A stretch of DNA of 64,000 nt from Acephala macrosclerotiorum. Its lineage: Eukaryota; Ascomycota; Leotiomycetes; Helotiales; Mollisiaceae. The notes under the pieces are model-generated. The model was not told the DNA's origin. It saw only the letters and a list, made by a program, of their open reading frames with translations, and did no database searches. The position numbers were made by a program, and so were the translations under genes. Of the stretch, positions 46,481 to 57,588 are shown piece after piece; the first letter of the stretch is position 1, and every line of letters begins with the position of its first letter. Location: contig MU119448.1 of the NCBI GenBank assembly GCA_014904845.1, positions 1 through 64,000 on the forward strand, given 5' to 3'.

Positions 46481-48797
46481 TCAGCGTATTCGAATATCTT
46501 CCAAAGGCGGCATGTTCCCAGATTGGAGAAGCGCGTCATTAGCGATGCCTGGTATGTGAGCTGGGCCGATGAGCGAGTGAGTTCCATCGCCCAGCGGTCT
46601 CAGGATAACAGGTAGCCCAAGTCGAGCAAGAACTACGACTTGGTCGCCAACTTGAACTGCTGGCAAACCTCCGGGGCTATTATCTCCCATGGGCCCGATC
46701 CCCATGGCAGACCTCGAGCCGAAAAAGATATTCCGGCCATAGCGAAGAGTCGAGACTCCATTCTCCTTGTAGAGATGGAAGTGTTGAAGGAGACCCATGG
46801 CTAGTCCCCCCACTCCACCCTCAAAATAGTTGAGAAAGAGCCTCAGATCCTGATGTGAGTAGCTGGACGAAATCGAGTCTGAGATTGACAAGAACAGCCG
46901 TGTGACTAGTTGATGTTCTTCCCCCGACAGCCTTAGCCGCTTGTTTTCCTCGATGACTTCCTTTGTGACGCCGAACCCTTCCAGAACCCATTTAGAAAAC
47001 AGGATAAAGAAGCTTAGCTGTCGTCTAGACTTGTCATCTGCTGACTGCGAAGGACTACTGGGCGGGCTAATTAATGACCAAATGGTCTGAAGAAGAACTT
47101 TGGTTCCGTCTCCTAGCCTCGGTTGTTGGAGCTTCAGTTCATGGTACATTCTCAGTATTTCGGATTGAAAATTTGCCGCACATAAGTTTTGCGATACTGT
47201 TCTGACTTGGTCGAGGACAAATCCTCCCGTGACCAAAATTGCTTGAGGAAGAGATGCCCCAAGTAGCTCATCAAGTGGGACAGGAACGTGCCCTTCTACA
47301 AACTTGAATACATCGTGCCGACAGATAACACGATCCCCGAACTGGAAAGTAATTGGGTAGTTCATCTCGGCTGTAACAGGATCCAAGGGGCATGGGAAGC
47401 GATCCTGTGGTTCAAAGTCCGAGAAACCAACCCAAGAGGGAAGCTGTGGTCTTTCATAAGCGACATCAATCCAGATGAAATGGTTGAGGAGTTGTGACTC
47501 AAGCACCATGACGCAAGCTGCCTTTTCAAATATCTCTTCCGCTTCCACGTTGTAGTTCGCCGGGAGAAGTAGCTCACTTGTATGCTCGTTGACCATGCCG
47601 AGTAACGCGAACACGCGGTCATGACGTTTGAATACCTGTCTCTGCTGTAGTTCTGTGTATCCCAGAGATGCCATTAGAGGAAATCCGACAAATGAGCGAA
47701 TTCTGATCTTGGTTGGACTGTCACTGATACCCTGTCAGTACGCTCCTAGAGCAAGGCATGTGATTTTCAACCTACCTGTTTGCTGCTAGTGCAAACATAG
47801 GGCCAGAACTCTCCTCATGTCGTCTAGCATCTTCTTCAAAAGGGAATTCCGCTATTGCTGCGTCTTCAGGAATCGCTCGATGCAAGACGATCTGCATAGA
47901 CCTCAAGTTCCCTACCGTGTTGATCACCGATTTATCTACGTCGATGGATTCGCGAAGAGATTTGCAGGAATTCAACAACCGCGCTGCACGGTGAAAGTCT
48001 AGCCACGAGCACGAGAAGTCTCCGCATAAGACTTGCGCGGTTGCTTCGTTCGCTAGAGCGACCTCCTGCATTATCCAAAGCCGTGTAAAATATGGTCGTA
48101 ATGCCAATACGTCGATGACATCGGACCAAGCTTTTTTCAAGAGGAGCTGCTGCAGCTGAAACCCGTTGTCGAGTACCCTGTCACCAACCACATCAAACTC
48201 TAGGTCCTGAAATTCTTCAAACTGTCCAGCTGTCCGGCTCAGTAGAGAAATCGTCTCGAACACTTCTCTCGAGAGTCTTGTTTCCTCTCCAATCCACATG
48301 AGGACCGCTGCTGAATCCCGGTATATTTTGCTCATTAGCGGCAATTGTTCGGCTTTGTCTTTGTTGTCGTCTTGGTCTATACAGATAGCATCGATCCAGA
48401 GAAACTTCGTTTTAGCAGGCGGGGTGGCTGCTACACGACGCCGAAGGTGGTGGAGAACCGTGATGAGGTTGGAGGTTCCTTTGACCACCTGGCCATCGCA
48501 GATGATATCATGACGTCTATCGGGGTCGCCCCATTCGTAAGAAAGTGCTTCGCACTTGGCGAGGGAACGAAGAGGTTGATGTGATAGCTTGATGTGGATC
48601 TGGTCGTTGTCTTGTCCTGGAAGGATTTCGAGCATTCTCAAACTATCAGGTTTCTCCACCGGCTTGTAAACATATCTAGGTAGATTAGAGGCTGAAGTAG
48701 TCATGGTGACTGCAGGCTGTACTGGCCGTGTATCGACAACACTCGGGTTTGGTGAAGCACTTTGTCTAGAAAGAGTTTCTAGACTGCTAATCGTCAT
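46481..48797 (-). CDS. Heterokaryon incompatibility (HET domain) protein, intact
   Basis: HET-domain proteins trigger vegetative incompatibility and cell death between unlike strains. Exons 48797-47776 and 47717-46481, with a 58-base intron (GTAGGT...GTACTGACAGGGTATCAGTGACAG), give 752 residues; an alternative acceptor 15 bases downstream also keeps frame. The HET domain spans about residues 80-245: C-E-A-L-S-Y-E-W-G-D, F-L-W-I-D-A-I-C-I-D-Q, Q-L-P-L-M-S-K-I-Y and R-L-W-I-M-Q-E-V-A-L-A. The second exon carries F-K-R-H-D-R-V-F-A-L-L-G-M and a C-terminal region ending in the usual G-D-Q-V-V-V-L-A-R-L-G-L-P-V-I-L-R-P segment. It has no stops although AT blocks lie within 1 kb on the left. Confidence 0.9.
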
Positions 48798-49644
48798 TGA
48801 GGCATCGGCACATTTATGAAATCAAAATGAGGTTCGTTTGCAAGCCACTGTGAGACTACGCGCTGGTGGCTGAAACGGGCTGATCTTGCGGCATTTATAT
48901 AGCATCTCAGCTCAGAGCTAGGGTATCCACACGGAAAGTGATTCTAAGAGGCACCAGCGCACGTCTTCCCTTATTTCTCTTTGCATTTTCGTCAATATCA
49001 TCAAATCGTACCAATTCCTGGACCCTCAACTGACGATATCAAACTTCTCCACACTCCGGGTCTCTGTTCCTGGCGTCACCCCATGTGGGGCACCCGGGGC
49101 ATCCGCACATGATGGTACCTGAATATTCAGCTCCCTCCCTGTAATGCTACACTATGTATGCATTATGGGCGTCCCAAGATGCTGGAACCATGCCAACCAA
49201 TTTTGGCCTTTCTGCCTAAGGCTCCAAATCCCAGAAAATTACGGTGTAAGTATTACCGGGGCGTGCGCTAAAACCTCAATCGCTTCGATCCGAGGTACCG
49301 ACTCGCGTGGCGATCTTGTATGAATCTGCACGCCGCAGCCGCCACAAGGCTATTGACGATTCCCCGTATAGTGGGGAGGGACTAAGAATATAGCTAAGGC
49401 TTTTTTATAAGTTCTAGGGATAGTGGAAGCTTAGTGGTACGTCTGTGGTAGAGGGAGTCTAGTACGATATAAAAGGAGACTCTTTACAAATCAAACATAG
49501 AGCGACGATGTGAATGTAAATTTTTCGGTCGAAGGTATTTAGAATTTTCGGGAGTGGTTATAGAATGTAATCTATAAAAGAGAATAAGAGATATTGCGTT
49601 GTGCATAAAACTTTATGATGCTTGAAGTCAATGTACCGGTTGCA

Positions 49645-49695
49645 TTTTCCGTCACGTAGGGTTTTCCGTCACGTAGGGTTTTCCGTTACGCAGGG
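49645..49695. repeat. 17-bp tandem repeat, three copies
   Basis: TTTTCCGTCACGTAGGG occurs at 49645-49661 and 49662-49678, then with two changes (C to T, T to C) at 49679-49695. Perfectly contiguous. The core CCGTCACGTAGG contains a TCACGT word; function unknown. Confidence 0.85.
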
Positions 49696-49939
49696 ATGGA
49701 CGTTAACTACTTATTCCCGGAATTCGGGCCTATAATTTAGAGCTTCCATTAAGTTTAAATCTAATTCTAAAGTTTGAAGACATAGAGTACAAGGAAACCT
49801 GCCTGCCGGATTGATCCGGAAAAGTGGGTGGTACACAGATTGCCGCGTCCTAATAAGCGAGGAAGAATTTATCGCCCCACCTAATATTTCACTCGCTGCC
49901 ACGTAAATCGTAAAGAAATTACGCAGTTTGAAAAAGATC

Positions 49940-50059
49940 ACGTGATAATATGGCGCACCGGGGCATGCTTCTGGAAGTCTCCACAGCCACGCCTCTCCCA
50001 GTCCTTTCAATTCCCATCCTCCTCACTTTGTCCCTATTTCCATGTAAGGTACGGAGGTA
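49940..50059. repeat. Diverged direct repeat, copy A
   Basis: Shares, in the same order with copy B at 57947-58066, the blocks TCACGTGA, TGGCG, TTCTGGAAGTCTCCA and the exact 20-mer CCATGTAAGGTACGGAGGTA (50040-50059). In both copies the TGGCG block starts 89 bases before the 20-mer. Identity of the element is unknown. Confidence 0.55.
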
Positions 50060-50357
50060 ATGCTTCATGAGCGGCCGCGCTAGTAAAGCCATTGCAGAGG
50101 CCTCCCTGCCGGGAGAGCCTCGAACATACGATGCCAGATTGAAACGTAGTAGGGTCCCTCTAACTACCCTTTATTATCGCGATCATGCAGTTGTAAAATC
50201 GAAACAATAGAAGCCGAGTTGAGTGCCGCAAGATTTTTTAATTAACTTATATACTTTTAGCGGAGTTGATTCTTGTCCATTCCATACCTCATACTCAACT
50301 ATACGAGTACAACGAAAGGTGACTATCTTAAAGTAATGCCCAAAAACAAAACTCTCA

Positions 50358-52469
50358 TCAGAAGATTGTCAGCGGTTCTTTCTTAAGCTCAAATTGTTTT
50401 CTGCAGGTATCAACTGCCTTTATCACCTTATTCCATTCGTCTATTGTCTCATAAGCCAATTTGAGGCAATTCTTACAGGTGCGAAAATATCCGAGTCTCA
50501 CAAAGGCGCTAGAATCTACCTTTGATATTCCAAGCAGTAATCCATGTAGCTGGTCGTCAGCTTCCCCTATAATGATACAAGTAACAGTGGCCTCGAACGA
50601 TTCCTGGAAGTCATGCGGGGCCCTTCGCACGCTATACCTGGGCTCGGCCTAATTTGTGGGTGGGATTTCCCAAGATTCGAGAACTGTATCGGGGATGACC
50701 CACAACTCTTGCGCGTCGATTATGACTGATGAGAGAGCATAGGTGCGCTCTCCGTCCTTTGTGACTAAGCATGTCAATTTTAATTCCGCCCTTGGAACGG
50801 TCATAGTAATTGAGCTACCATTGCTGACACTTCCGTACACATTTTTGCCGGACTTCGGGACGACCGTATCTTGAAACGAAGTAATCAAAGGCTTGAATGA
50901 AGTAGAGTCGGCTCCAAAGGCCATCCCATCTCCTTGGACAGATGCCCACGACCAAGAGGGTGCAACATATTCTCCAGACACAAACCCTTCGGTTCTTAGC
51001 GTCCTCCAGCACAGTTCACGAGTCCAGCACAGGTCAGGAGCCAAGCTAGGCTTCCAAAGCCCTGCTAGATACCGCGGCTTGGGTTCTGGAAGCTTTCTGG
51101 CAAAACTGTCAGCCAATCCGCTGAGCGCTGGCAGCCTATCACACTCTCTCGTGAGTCTTAATGGGAAGTAGTCGCGAACAAGATCGCGCCAACGCTTCCA
51201 CGGCTGTAAGTCGCGCGTATAAGACTCAAGGGTCTTATTCCATTGTCTAATTCTCTTGAATAGGTCCTTGGTTCCTTTAAAGATGGTTGTCGAACCCACA
51301 ATCTTCTCGGCCCTGAGCCCATGTCTGCATTCATACAGAACTCCAAGCTCCTCTAACCCCGTGAAATGGATCACCCGCGCCGATAGCGTATTCTCCTGGA
51401 ACACCCACGCTCGTGATGCGACCGGCTTTGTGGTCGACATCGGGGCTTGCGTCTTTCGAGATGAACGAAAGCCGGGCGCCACTGACCACGCTGCTTTATC
51501 CGCATCAAGCCGCTGTATACGGACTTCAACTTTCTTTCCATTCTTGTCTGCGTCTAGGAATGTGATAGGGACAGGTTTATGCTTAGATACCTGCTTCCCT
51601 AGAAAATGCTCCGAGCTCTCCGCCGAGCATGTTCCGGAAATGGTAATATATGCGTTACTATAATAGTCGCATATACGCCCGGATTTACTCGTCTAGTCCT
51701 TATCGTCGCCTTGGATAATGCACAGAAAGTCAATCCAGAGATGTTTGAAGTCTAGCGCGCGATACACCGTTACGGCGTCTTGGAATGTGGCCGGCAGTTT
51801 TGCATAATCAATGTTCTCCATCCTCTCTTGCAGATTGCCACGACTGGTTACAAAGGAAGGCGGACCGCCCTCCTTCGGCTCTCCCTAACAGTAGCTGAGT
51901 GCCGCGTAGTTGACTACTTGGGGTGCATTCACCGTCTCGATCAGCCGTACCGCTTTCTCCCTAATCTCAAGCAACCTTGTTGGGAGCGTTGGCGGAGGTG
52001 CCGGCGTAGGACATTCGACGTGCCTCGTACACTCTCGAATAGCATCTCTAACGAATTCGATGCTCTCCTCAACCCCCGTCTCTACCCGGGTTGCTAGGCT
52101 AGGCCACGCCTCTATTCTACCTTCCTCTGGGTTATACACCACAAACGTGCGCGATGTTTCTATTACTGGGACTGATTCCATTTGATGAGGTGCCGCAGGC
52201 TTATCGTACGACAACATAGGGAAGAACTCCAGCGTCATATGCCCCGTTCCTCCATTTTTCGGCCCGCGGATATGAACATAAGACTTTCCAATGTTATAGA
52301 CATCTCTCCAATCTTTGTTTTCCTCGTGATTCCAGACTTCGAGGATGAGCTTGCAGAATTTGCAGCCTTTTCCTGCAGCTGTAACTAGATTGGCTTGGTT
52401 TCCTGTTCTGACCTGTGGAAGGTTTGGATGCTCTAGCTCGCTACAGTCGTTGCACAAGCCACAAGGCAT
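50358..52469 (-). pseudogene. HET-domain protein with three in-frame TAG codons
   Basis: One uninterrupted reading phase from the ATG at 52469 to 50358 encodes a HET protein: N-terminal M-P-C-G-L-C-N-D-C, Y-A-A-L-S-Y-C, L-P-A-T-F-Q-D-A-V-T, L-W-I-D-F-L-C-I-I-Q, S-R-A-W-V-F-Q-E-N-T-L-S-A-R-V-I-H-F and A-P-S-W-S-W-A-S-V-Q-G. It is broken by TAG at 51885-51887, 51693-51695 and 50649-50651. The first replaces the invariant Trp of A-L-S-Y-C-W-G, and the second sits where D-D-W is usual, so both look like TGG to TAG. There is no frameshift in 2.1 kb. Most simply a RIP-type pseudogene; stop recoding by RNA editing is discussed in the findings. Confidence 0.85.
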
Positions 52470-52639
52470 GTTTGTGGGAGATTCTTCTTGAAGTTTATCA
52501 GGCCTTATCTGCGTCTTGTGGTGTAGTCGATGTAGGATTGGAAAGTCCGGCGATCTAGCTTGAGGGCATACAAGTCGGCCTAGCCGCAACTTAGCAGGGC
52601 GCTTAAGGGTCTCTAGCATGCGGGATTTTAGCAAATGCG

Positions 52640-53580
52640 AGAGGATAGGTTCGATGCTGGCTTGAATGCGAATTTGGATATAGGCTTTGTTACGTTCAAA
52701 GTTTTGTTTGTGATTTTCGTGTTTGTACGAACTACGCTAAGTTTGAAATCATTTATTATTAAACTGGATATGGCACATTACGCACTACAGTATTTTTAGC
52801 CACTGTTGACCTTTATACCTAAGACTTTATAAAAACAATTATAGCGTAAATTTTATAAAAACGTGCGAGATCGTTTTATTTTAATTAAAAATCGTTAATT
52901 GTTTTAACGCGTAATATTAATTCGCGTAGTAATTTGATATAAATTTGTACATTGTAATAATTATAAAATTAAAAACGATTTTTTGTAAAATAATAAAATT
53001 TTAAAATTCAAATATTATTTTTTAATATATAATAAAAAAAATAAAAATTTAATAATAAAACTATAATAAAAAAATTATATTATATTATAAAAAAATACTT
53101 TTTTGTAAATTAAATATAAAAACAATAATATATATTTGATTATTTAATAAAAAAAATTAAAAATATTTAAAATTAATTATAAAATATAATTTATAAAATA
53201 TTATAAAAAATTTTAAAATATATATAAATTTTAAAATTTATAAAATTAAAATACTTATTATTTTTTCCAATATATTATAACGAATTTAATTTATTTATTC
53301 TCGTATCAATTATTTTTACTCGTAGTATTCACGTATAAAAATTAGAATTTACATTGATTACGATCTAATCGTAGCGAGTAATAAAAAGTTACATAATCTA
53401 AGAACATTTTTCGATCATATAATATAAATTGATTATTGAATTATTAATTAATACAAAAATCCAAATTAATTATTTATTTATTTTAAAACTAAATTTATAC
53501 TTTTATTTTTTTACATATTTTTTAATAATTTAATTTAAATTCAAATTTCGACGTTTTTTTCGATTTGACTTTTTATAATA

Positions 53581-53662
<82 letters not shown>

Positions 53663-54043
53663 AAGATTATTACAAAGTTCAAATTATAATTACAAATTTG
53701 AAACAAATTAAATTTGAAATTATTCTTTTTACAAGTAATTCGCAAGACTCGTAAAAAATCGTAATTATATAATCTTCAAAATATATCCGTAATACACGCA
53801 AAATTTTTATTAGATTTCAAATCACATATAATTGTTTATTAAACAATTACAATATATTATTTATATAAAAACATTTAAACAATCAATTTCTATAATTAAA
53901 CATATTATTATCACTTTTTTTTTCCAATTTTCAATTGTTTTCCAATACACAAAAATAAATATTATTTTACTATTATTAATATATTTTTTCAATTTCTATA
54001 TATTTACCAATTTTATTTTATTTAATTCAACGTCTATCGATAT
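52640..54043. repeat. AT-rich RIP block with an interrupted poly-A tract
   Basis: About 1.4 kb of AT-rich DNA between the HET pseudogene and the decayed TPR array. At 53582-53660 there is a poly-A run of about 80 bases broken once by TTTT. No gene. The right end merges gradually into the TPR repeats, which suggests that part of this block is the far end of the NLR gene. Confidence 0.75.
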
Positions 54044-54926
54044 ATAGTTTTAATCGCGTCGTACTTATTTTAACTCTTTAAAAAAAATGCGAAATTATTT
54101 ATACTTATAAAAATCTAAAAATACTCTTTATCGAAAACTTTCTCTATAAATCGTAACGTCTTCCAATAAAGCGATTCGACCTCGTTATACTTATTCTAGT
54201 ACTCAAAAAAAAAATACGAAATTATTTATATTTGTAAAAATCTAAAAATACTTTTTGTCGAAAACTTTTTTTTTAAATCGCAACGTTTTTCAATCGAGTA
54301 ACTCAACCGCGTCGTATTTACTCTAACGCTCTAAAACTTCTACGAGATTATTCATACTTGTAAAAATCTAAAAATACTCCTTACTAAAAACCTTCTCTAT
54401 GTACCGTAGCGTCTCCTAGTAAAGCGACTCGACCGCGTCGTACTTGTTCTAACTATTTAAAAAAAAAGCGAAATTGTTCATACTCGCAAAAATATTAAAA
54501 TACTCCTTACCAAAAACCTTCTCTATAAACCGTAGCGTCTCCCGATAAAGCGACTCGATCGCGTCGTACTTGCCCTGACTCTTTAAAAATAGTGCGAGAT
54601 TGTTTATACTTGTAAAAGTATCAAAGTACTCTTTGCCGAGAACTTTCTCTCTGAGTCGTAGCGTCTCCCGATAAAGCGACTCGGCCGCGTCGTACTTACT
54701 TTGACTCTTTAAGAGAAGGGCAAGACTGTTCATACTTATAAGAGTATCAGGATACTCCTTGCCGAGGACCTTCTCTCTGAGCCGCAGCGTCTCCCGGCAG
54801 AGCGGCTCGGCCGCATCGTACTTGCCTCTAAACTCATAAACAAAGTCTACCATTGTCATACTATCCAGCGTATCACTGTGCTCTTGACCGAGAATCCTCT
54901 TTCTAACTTTCATTGCTTGAACCGAC
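54044..54926 (-). repeat. Seven 126-bp tandem TPR-coding units
   Basis: The word AGCGACTCG(A/G)CCGCGTCGTACTT recurs with variants at about 54044, 54170, 54296, 54422, 54548, 54674 and 54800: an exact 126-base (42-codon) period. Each unit encodes a TPR of the form S-K-Y-D-A-A-E-S-L-Y-R-E-T-L-R-L-R-E-K-V-L-G-K-E-Y. Units nearest the NB-ARC part are GC-rich and clean; each next unit toward 54.0 kb gains A/T changes and stops. Confidence 0.9.
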
Positions 54927-56528
54927 GTCTTCTCCGCCTCTACCCCTTTCCCCATTCTCTATGCGTACTATGCTGCCTTGTATAATATTAAAGCCCAGTC
55001 CCTTAATGAGTCTTAGTCCTCCGGCTGCTGTGCTGCTACTGATTGCGCGTGCGGGAAAAGCGCTTGACACGTTACCCAATTCGTGTACTCTCCGGTTGGA
55101 AGCTCTACATCAAGATTTCTAATAAACTGCTGTTTCCATCTCTCTTGCTGCTCGTGAGCTTTAAGCCATTCTCGCGTGGCTAACTGCACCAGTCCATGCA
55201 TTTCGAAGGTTGCGCCGTCTATATTAATAGAGATAAAGAAGTAACTTCGTAGAATTAAGATATCGTCTTCAAACCTATCACTTACACTAGACTTTGATGT
55301 ATCATCTTCATTGTCGTCACCATAATCAGCGCTTTGCATCTAGTCTTGCTCCGAGTCTTTCCGCTCGCTTCGACTTCGAAGTAGAGTCTCGGGAATTCCT
55401 TGCCGATCAAAAAAGCTCATAAGTAACAATAAATCAACAGCTGATAGTCTGATTTCACGAATATGATCGAATGAGATCTGCCATGTAATAATGATAGAAT
55501 TCTCCGTCTCTTGATCTCGACGGAATTGTTCGCCTTCGTAATTAAAGAGACTCGTTCTCTTGCGATTACTTTTTCGAAAGTCTTAGAGGTAGTATTGGAC
55601 AGAATAGCGCGGCACTCTTTGGAAGATATATGCAATAGCTTGAACGATGGCAAGCGGTATAAACTCGAGTGCCGCGGCGAGCTCGGCAATATCGCCGCCG
55701 TCGCACCCTTTTAACTTCTTTCCAAAAAGTGCTAACCCATTTTCTTTACTCATTGGTTCGATTGCAATAATATCGCGCTATTCAACCAATTTGATAGCCA
55801 CATGTTTGCTCCGTATTGTTATTAGAATCGATTTATTCGAGTACTGCGGCAAGTATAATACGAGCGGTCGCAAGTTTCCACTGCCTATGCCGTCCATTGG
55901 CGCATCCTGACCGGTAGTTTGAGCTTTGAGGAGAAAGTTAGCATTATCCATATTGTCAAGTATAAGAATCCACTGTCTATTCACGTTGCGCAGCCAGTCG
56001 TGTACAAACTGGAATATATTGGCCTATGGATTCTGCCGCCTAGAGATCTTAACGCAATTTGCAATATCTCGAATGCCCTACTCGAACCGGGCCGCGTTGC
56101 TTGCGTGGACCCAAAAAACCCACGTCTCCGGCGACGAGTCTCGGATTCGGTACGCATATTCGATGGCGAGTTGTGACTTGCTTCGCAACGGTTAGCGGTG
56201 TACATTTACGCCAAGGTTTATGCTTACTCGACGCCGCCCAGGCCAACAAGCGCGGTTCAAGATCCTGAGGCGGCGCATTTCTGGTGGATCTGATGAAGTA
56301 TTGTCTTTCGCTCGACGAAGTCTGTGTCGCGACTAAAGGGTATAACGACCGACGGGTTCGGTGGGGTCTCTGGTCGCTCTAGGGAGAGCCCGTCATTAGC
56401 GCGGGTCAGCTTGGACTTTGCAACTTACCGGGAAAGGCGTAGTGATAGAACTCAGTATTAACCGGACCGTTGATTATTGCGGCTTGCAAGTCGGAGTTGG
56501 CGGGGCCAAAAGATATGGCGGATGCCAT
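54044..56528 (-). pseudogene. NOD-like receptor: amyloid-motif N-terminus, NB-ARC, TPR array (RIP-inactivated)
   Basis: Fungal STAND/NLR receptor. Exons 56528-56429, 56378-56228 and 56180 onward (introns 50 and 47 bases with GTAAGT/GTAAGC donors). Exon 1 carries S-F-G-P-A-N-S-D-L-Q-A-A-I-I-N-G-P-V, like the C-terminus of the adjacent effector. Exon 2 has P-E-T-P-P-N-P-S-V-V-I-P-F and F-V-E-R. The P-loop joins across intron 2 as G-L-G-G-V-D-K-S, with Asp where Gly is invariant. Then follow W-V-F-W-V-H-A-S, W-I-L-I-L-D-N-M-D, S-I-L-I-T-I-R-S, the winged-helix part T-F-E-M-H-G-L-V-Q-L-A-T-R-E-W and TPRs. Stops: TGA 56257; TAG 56078, 56024, 55778, 55340, 54968, 54959; TAA 55583, 55013; more in the TPRs. 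All lie in one phase with no indel. Confidence 0.88.
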
Positions 56529-56706
56529 CGCAGCAGAGTGGTTTGCGACGAGGTGTTGATAGCAGTTGAGTGTGTTAATGTCGTTCGCTATTCTTCAGTC
56601 GCAATAACTGAGGGACTTCCAATCAGATTGCACGGCGCCTCCAAAGCTTTAGCTCCTGGTTTGGGTCTTCGTTTCCCGCCCGCTTTCTGTCATCAACAAA
56701 TAAAAA
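56529..56706. promoter_or_regulatory. Shared divergent promoter of the NLR/effector pair
   Basis: 178 bp between the receptor ATG (56528) and the effector ATG (56707), which point away from each other. Such a short gap implies a bidirectional promoter and co-regulation. No specific site was recognised. Confidence 0.6.
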
Positions 56707-57588
56707 ATGATCGATCCTCTCAGTATTACAGCTAGTGTCGTGGGTATTGTTGTGCCGATTTTGCATGGCACACGACTACTTCTAGAAGATCTGCAGCAGC
56801 TCAAAGATGCACCAAAAGCCGTCAAGCGCCTGGTAGAAGATGTGCACTCTGTCGACACGGCACTCGAATTGCTCAAAAGTATAGAGAAGAAAGAATGGAG
56901 CTTACTTGGCGCAGACGTAGCTAAGCAATCGAAGACGACGATTAGCAGTAGCACGCAAGTATGCAACCTTTTCAGGGCTGATCTCCAGAAGTGGACTAGA
57001 CACTCAGAAGATGGAAAGCTAGCATGGCTGGACCGAGCAAATGTGGGATTCTTCAAGAAAGACCAAATTAAAGCCATGTCGAAGCAGCTTCAAAACTGTA
57101 AGCTGACCATTAACCTCATCGTCGGCGTTGCAACTTTGTTGGTAGCTCCAGTCCGCCTATGCTAGAGGATGGACTAACCTTCCTACAGGTACAGCTCTGT
57201 CCGTAATAGCCATATCACGGAGAAGATAAAGAATACAATAGCTACAAAGCAGGACGAGGTCAAAGGTGCTATTACTACGGCGGATAAGCAGCTGATAGTG
57301 TTAGAGAACAAAGTGGAAGAGATGAACCTCAGCGACGATGATAAGGAAGTGGCTACACCGGTAGAAGGCAAAACTGAGGCATTGCAACAACTTGAAAAAG
57401 AACTCAAAGGGGTGAAAGCGTCTCAGAAGCTGCTAAGTGAACTGCTATCAAAGTCGCAGGAAGATGCTGTTGCGAAAGCCGCGGGGGATCAGAGCGGTTC
57501 GACGGTGACATTCGGTGCTCAGAACTCGGGCTTTCAAGCTGGGATCATCAACGGCGGAGTTAGTGGAACAAGTTTTGGAGGAAAATGA
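56707..57588 (+). CDS. HeLo-like cell-death effector with C-terminal amyloid-type motif
   Basis: Exons 56707-57137 and 57189-57588, with a 51-base intron (GTTGGT...GGACTAACCTTCCTACAG), give 276 residues. Residues 1 to about 140 resemble the HeLo-like N-terminal domain of fungal STAND-associated proteins: M-I-D-P-L-S-I-T-A-S-V-V-G-I-V-V with a hydrophobic first helix (residues 4-24), then L-K-D-A-P-K-A-V-K-R-L-V-E-D-V. A coiled-coil linker follows (about 150-235). The last 30 residues contain T-F-G-A-Q-N-S-G-F-Q-A-G-I-I-N-G-G-V, a motif matching the first exon of the divergent NLR at 11 of 18 positions. By analogy with HET-S-type proteins the motif would be templated by the receptor, and the N-terminal domain would then attack membranes. 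The gene has no stops. Function inferred, not shown. Confidence 0.82.

Larger units (their letters stand above)
48798..50357. other. Intergenic region of the HET island
   Basis: About 1.6 kb. It holds the HET promoter on the left, a 17-bp unit repeated three times at 49645-49695, and a diverged block at about 49940-50059 that recurs at 57947-58066. A 99-codon minus-strand frame at 49711-50010 has no recognisable features and is not called. Confidence 0.5.

Noticed and set aside
49711..50010. 99-codon minus-strand frame
   Set aside because: Overlaps the diverged direct repeat and shows no protein-like pattern.
53530..53745. Minus-strand frame with poly-Phe
   Set aside because: Simply the complement of the poly-A tract.
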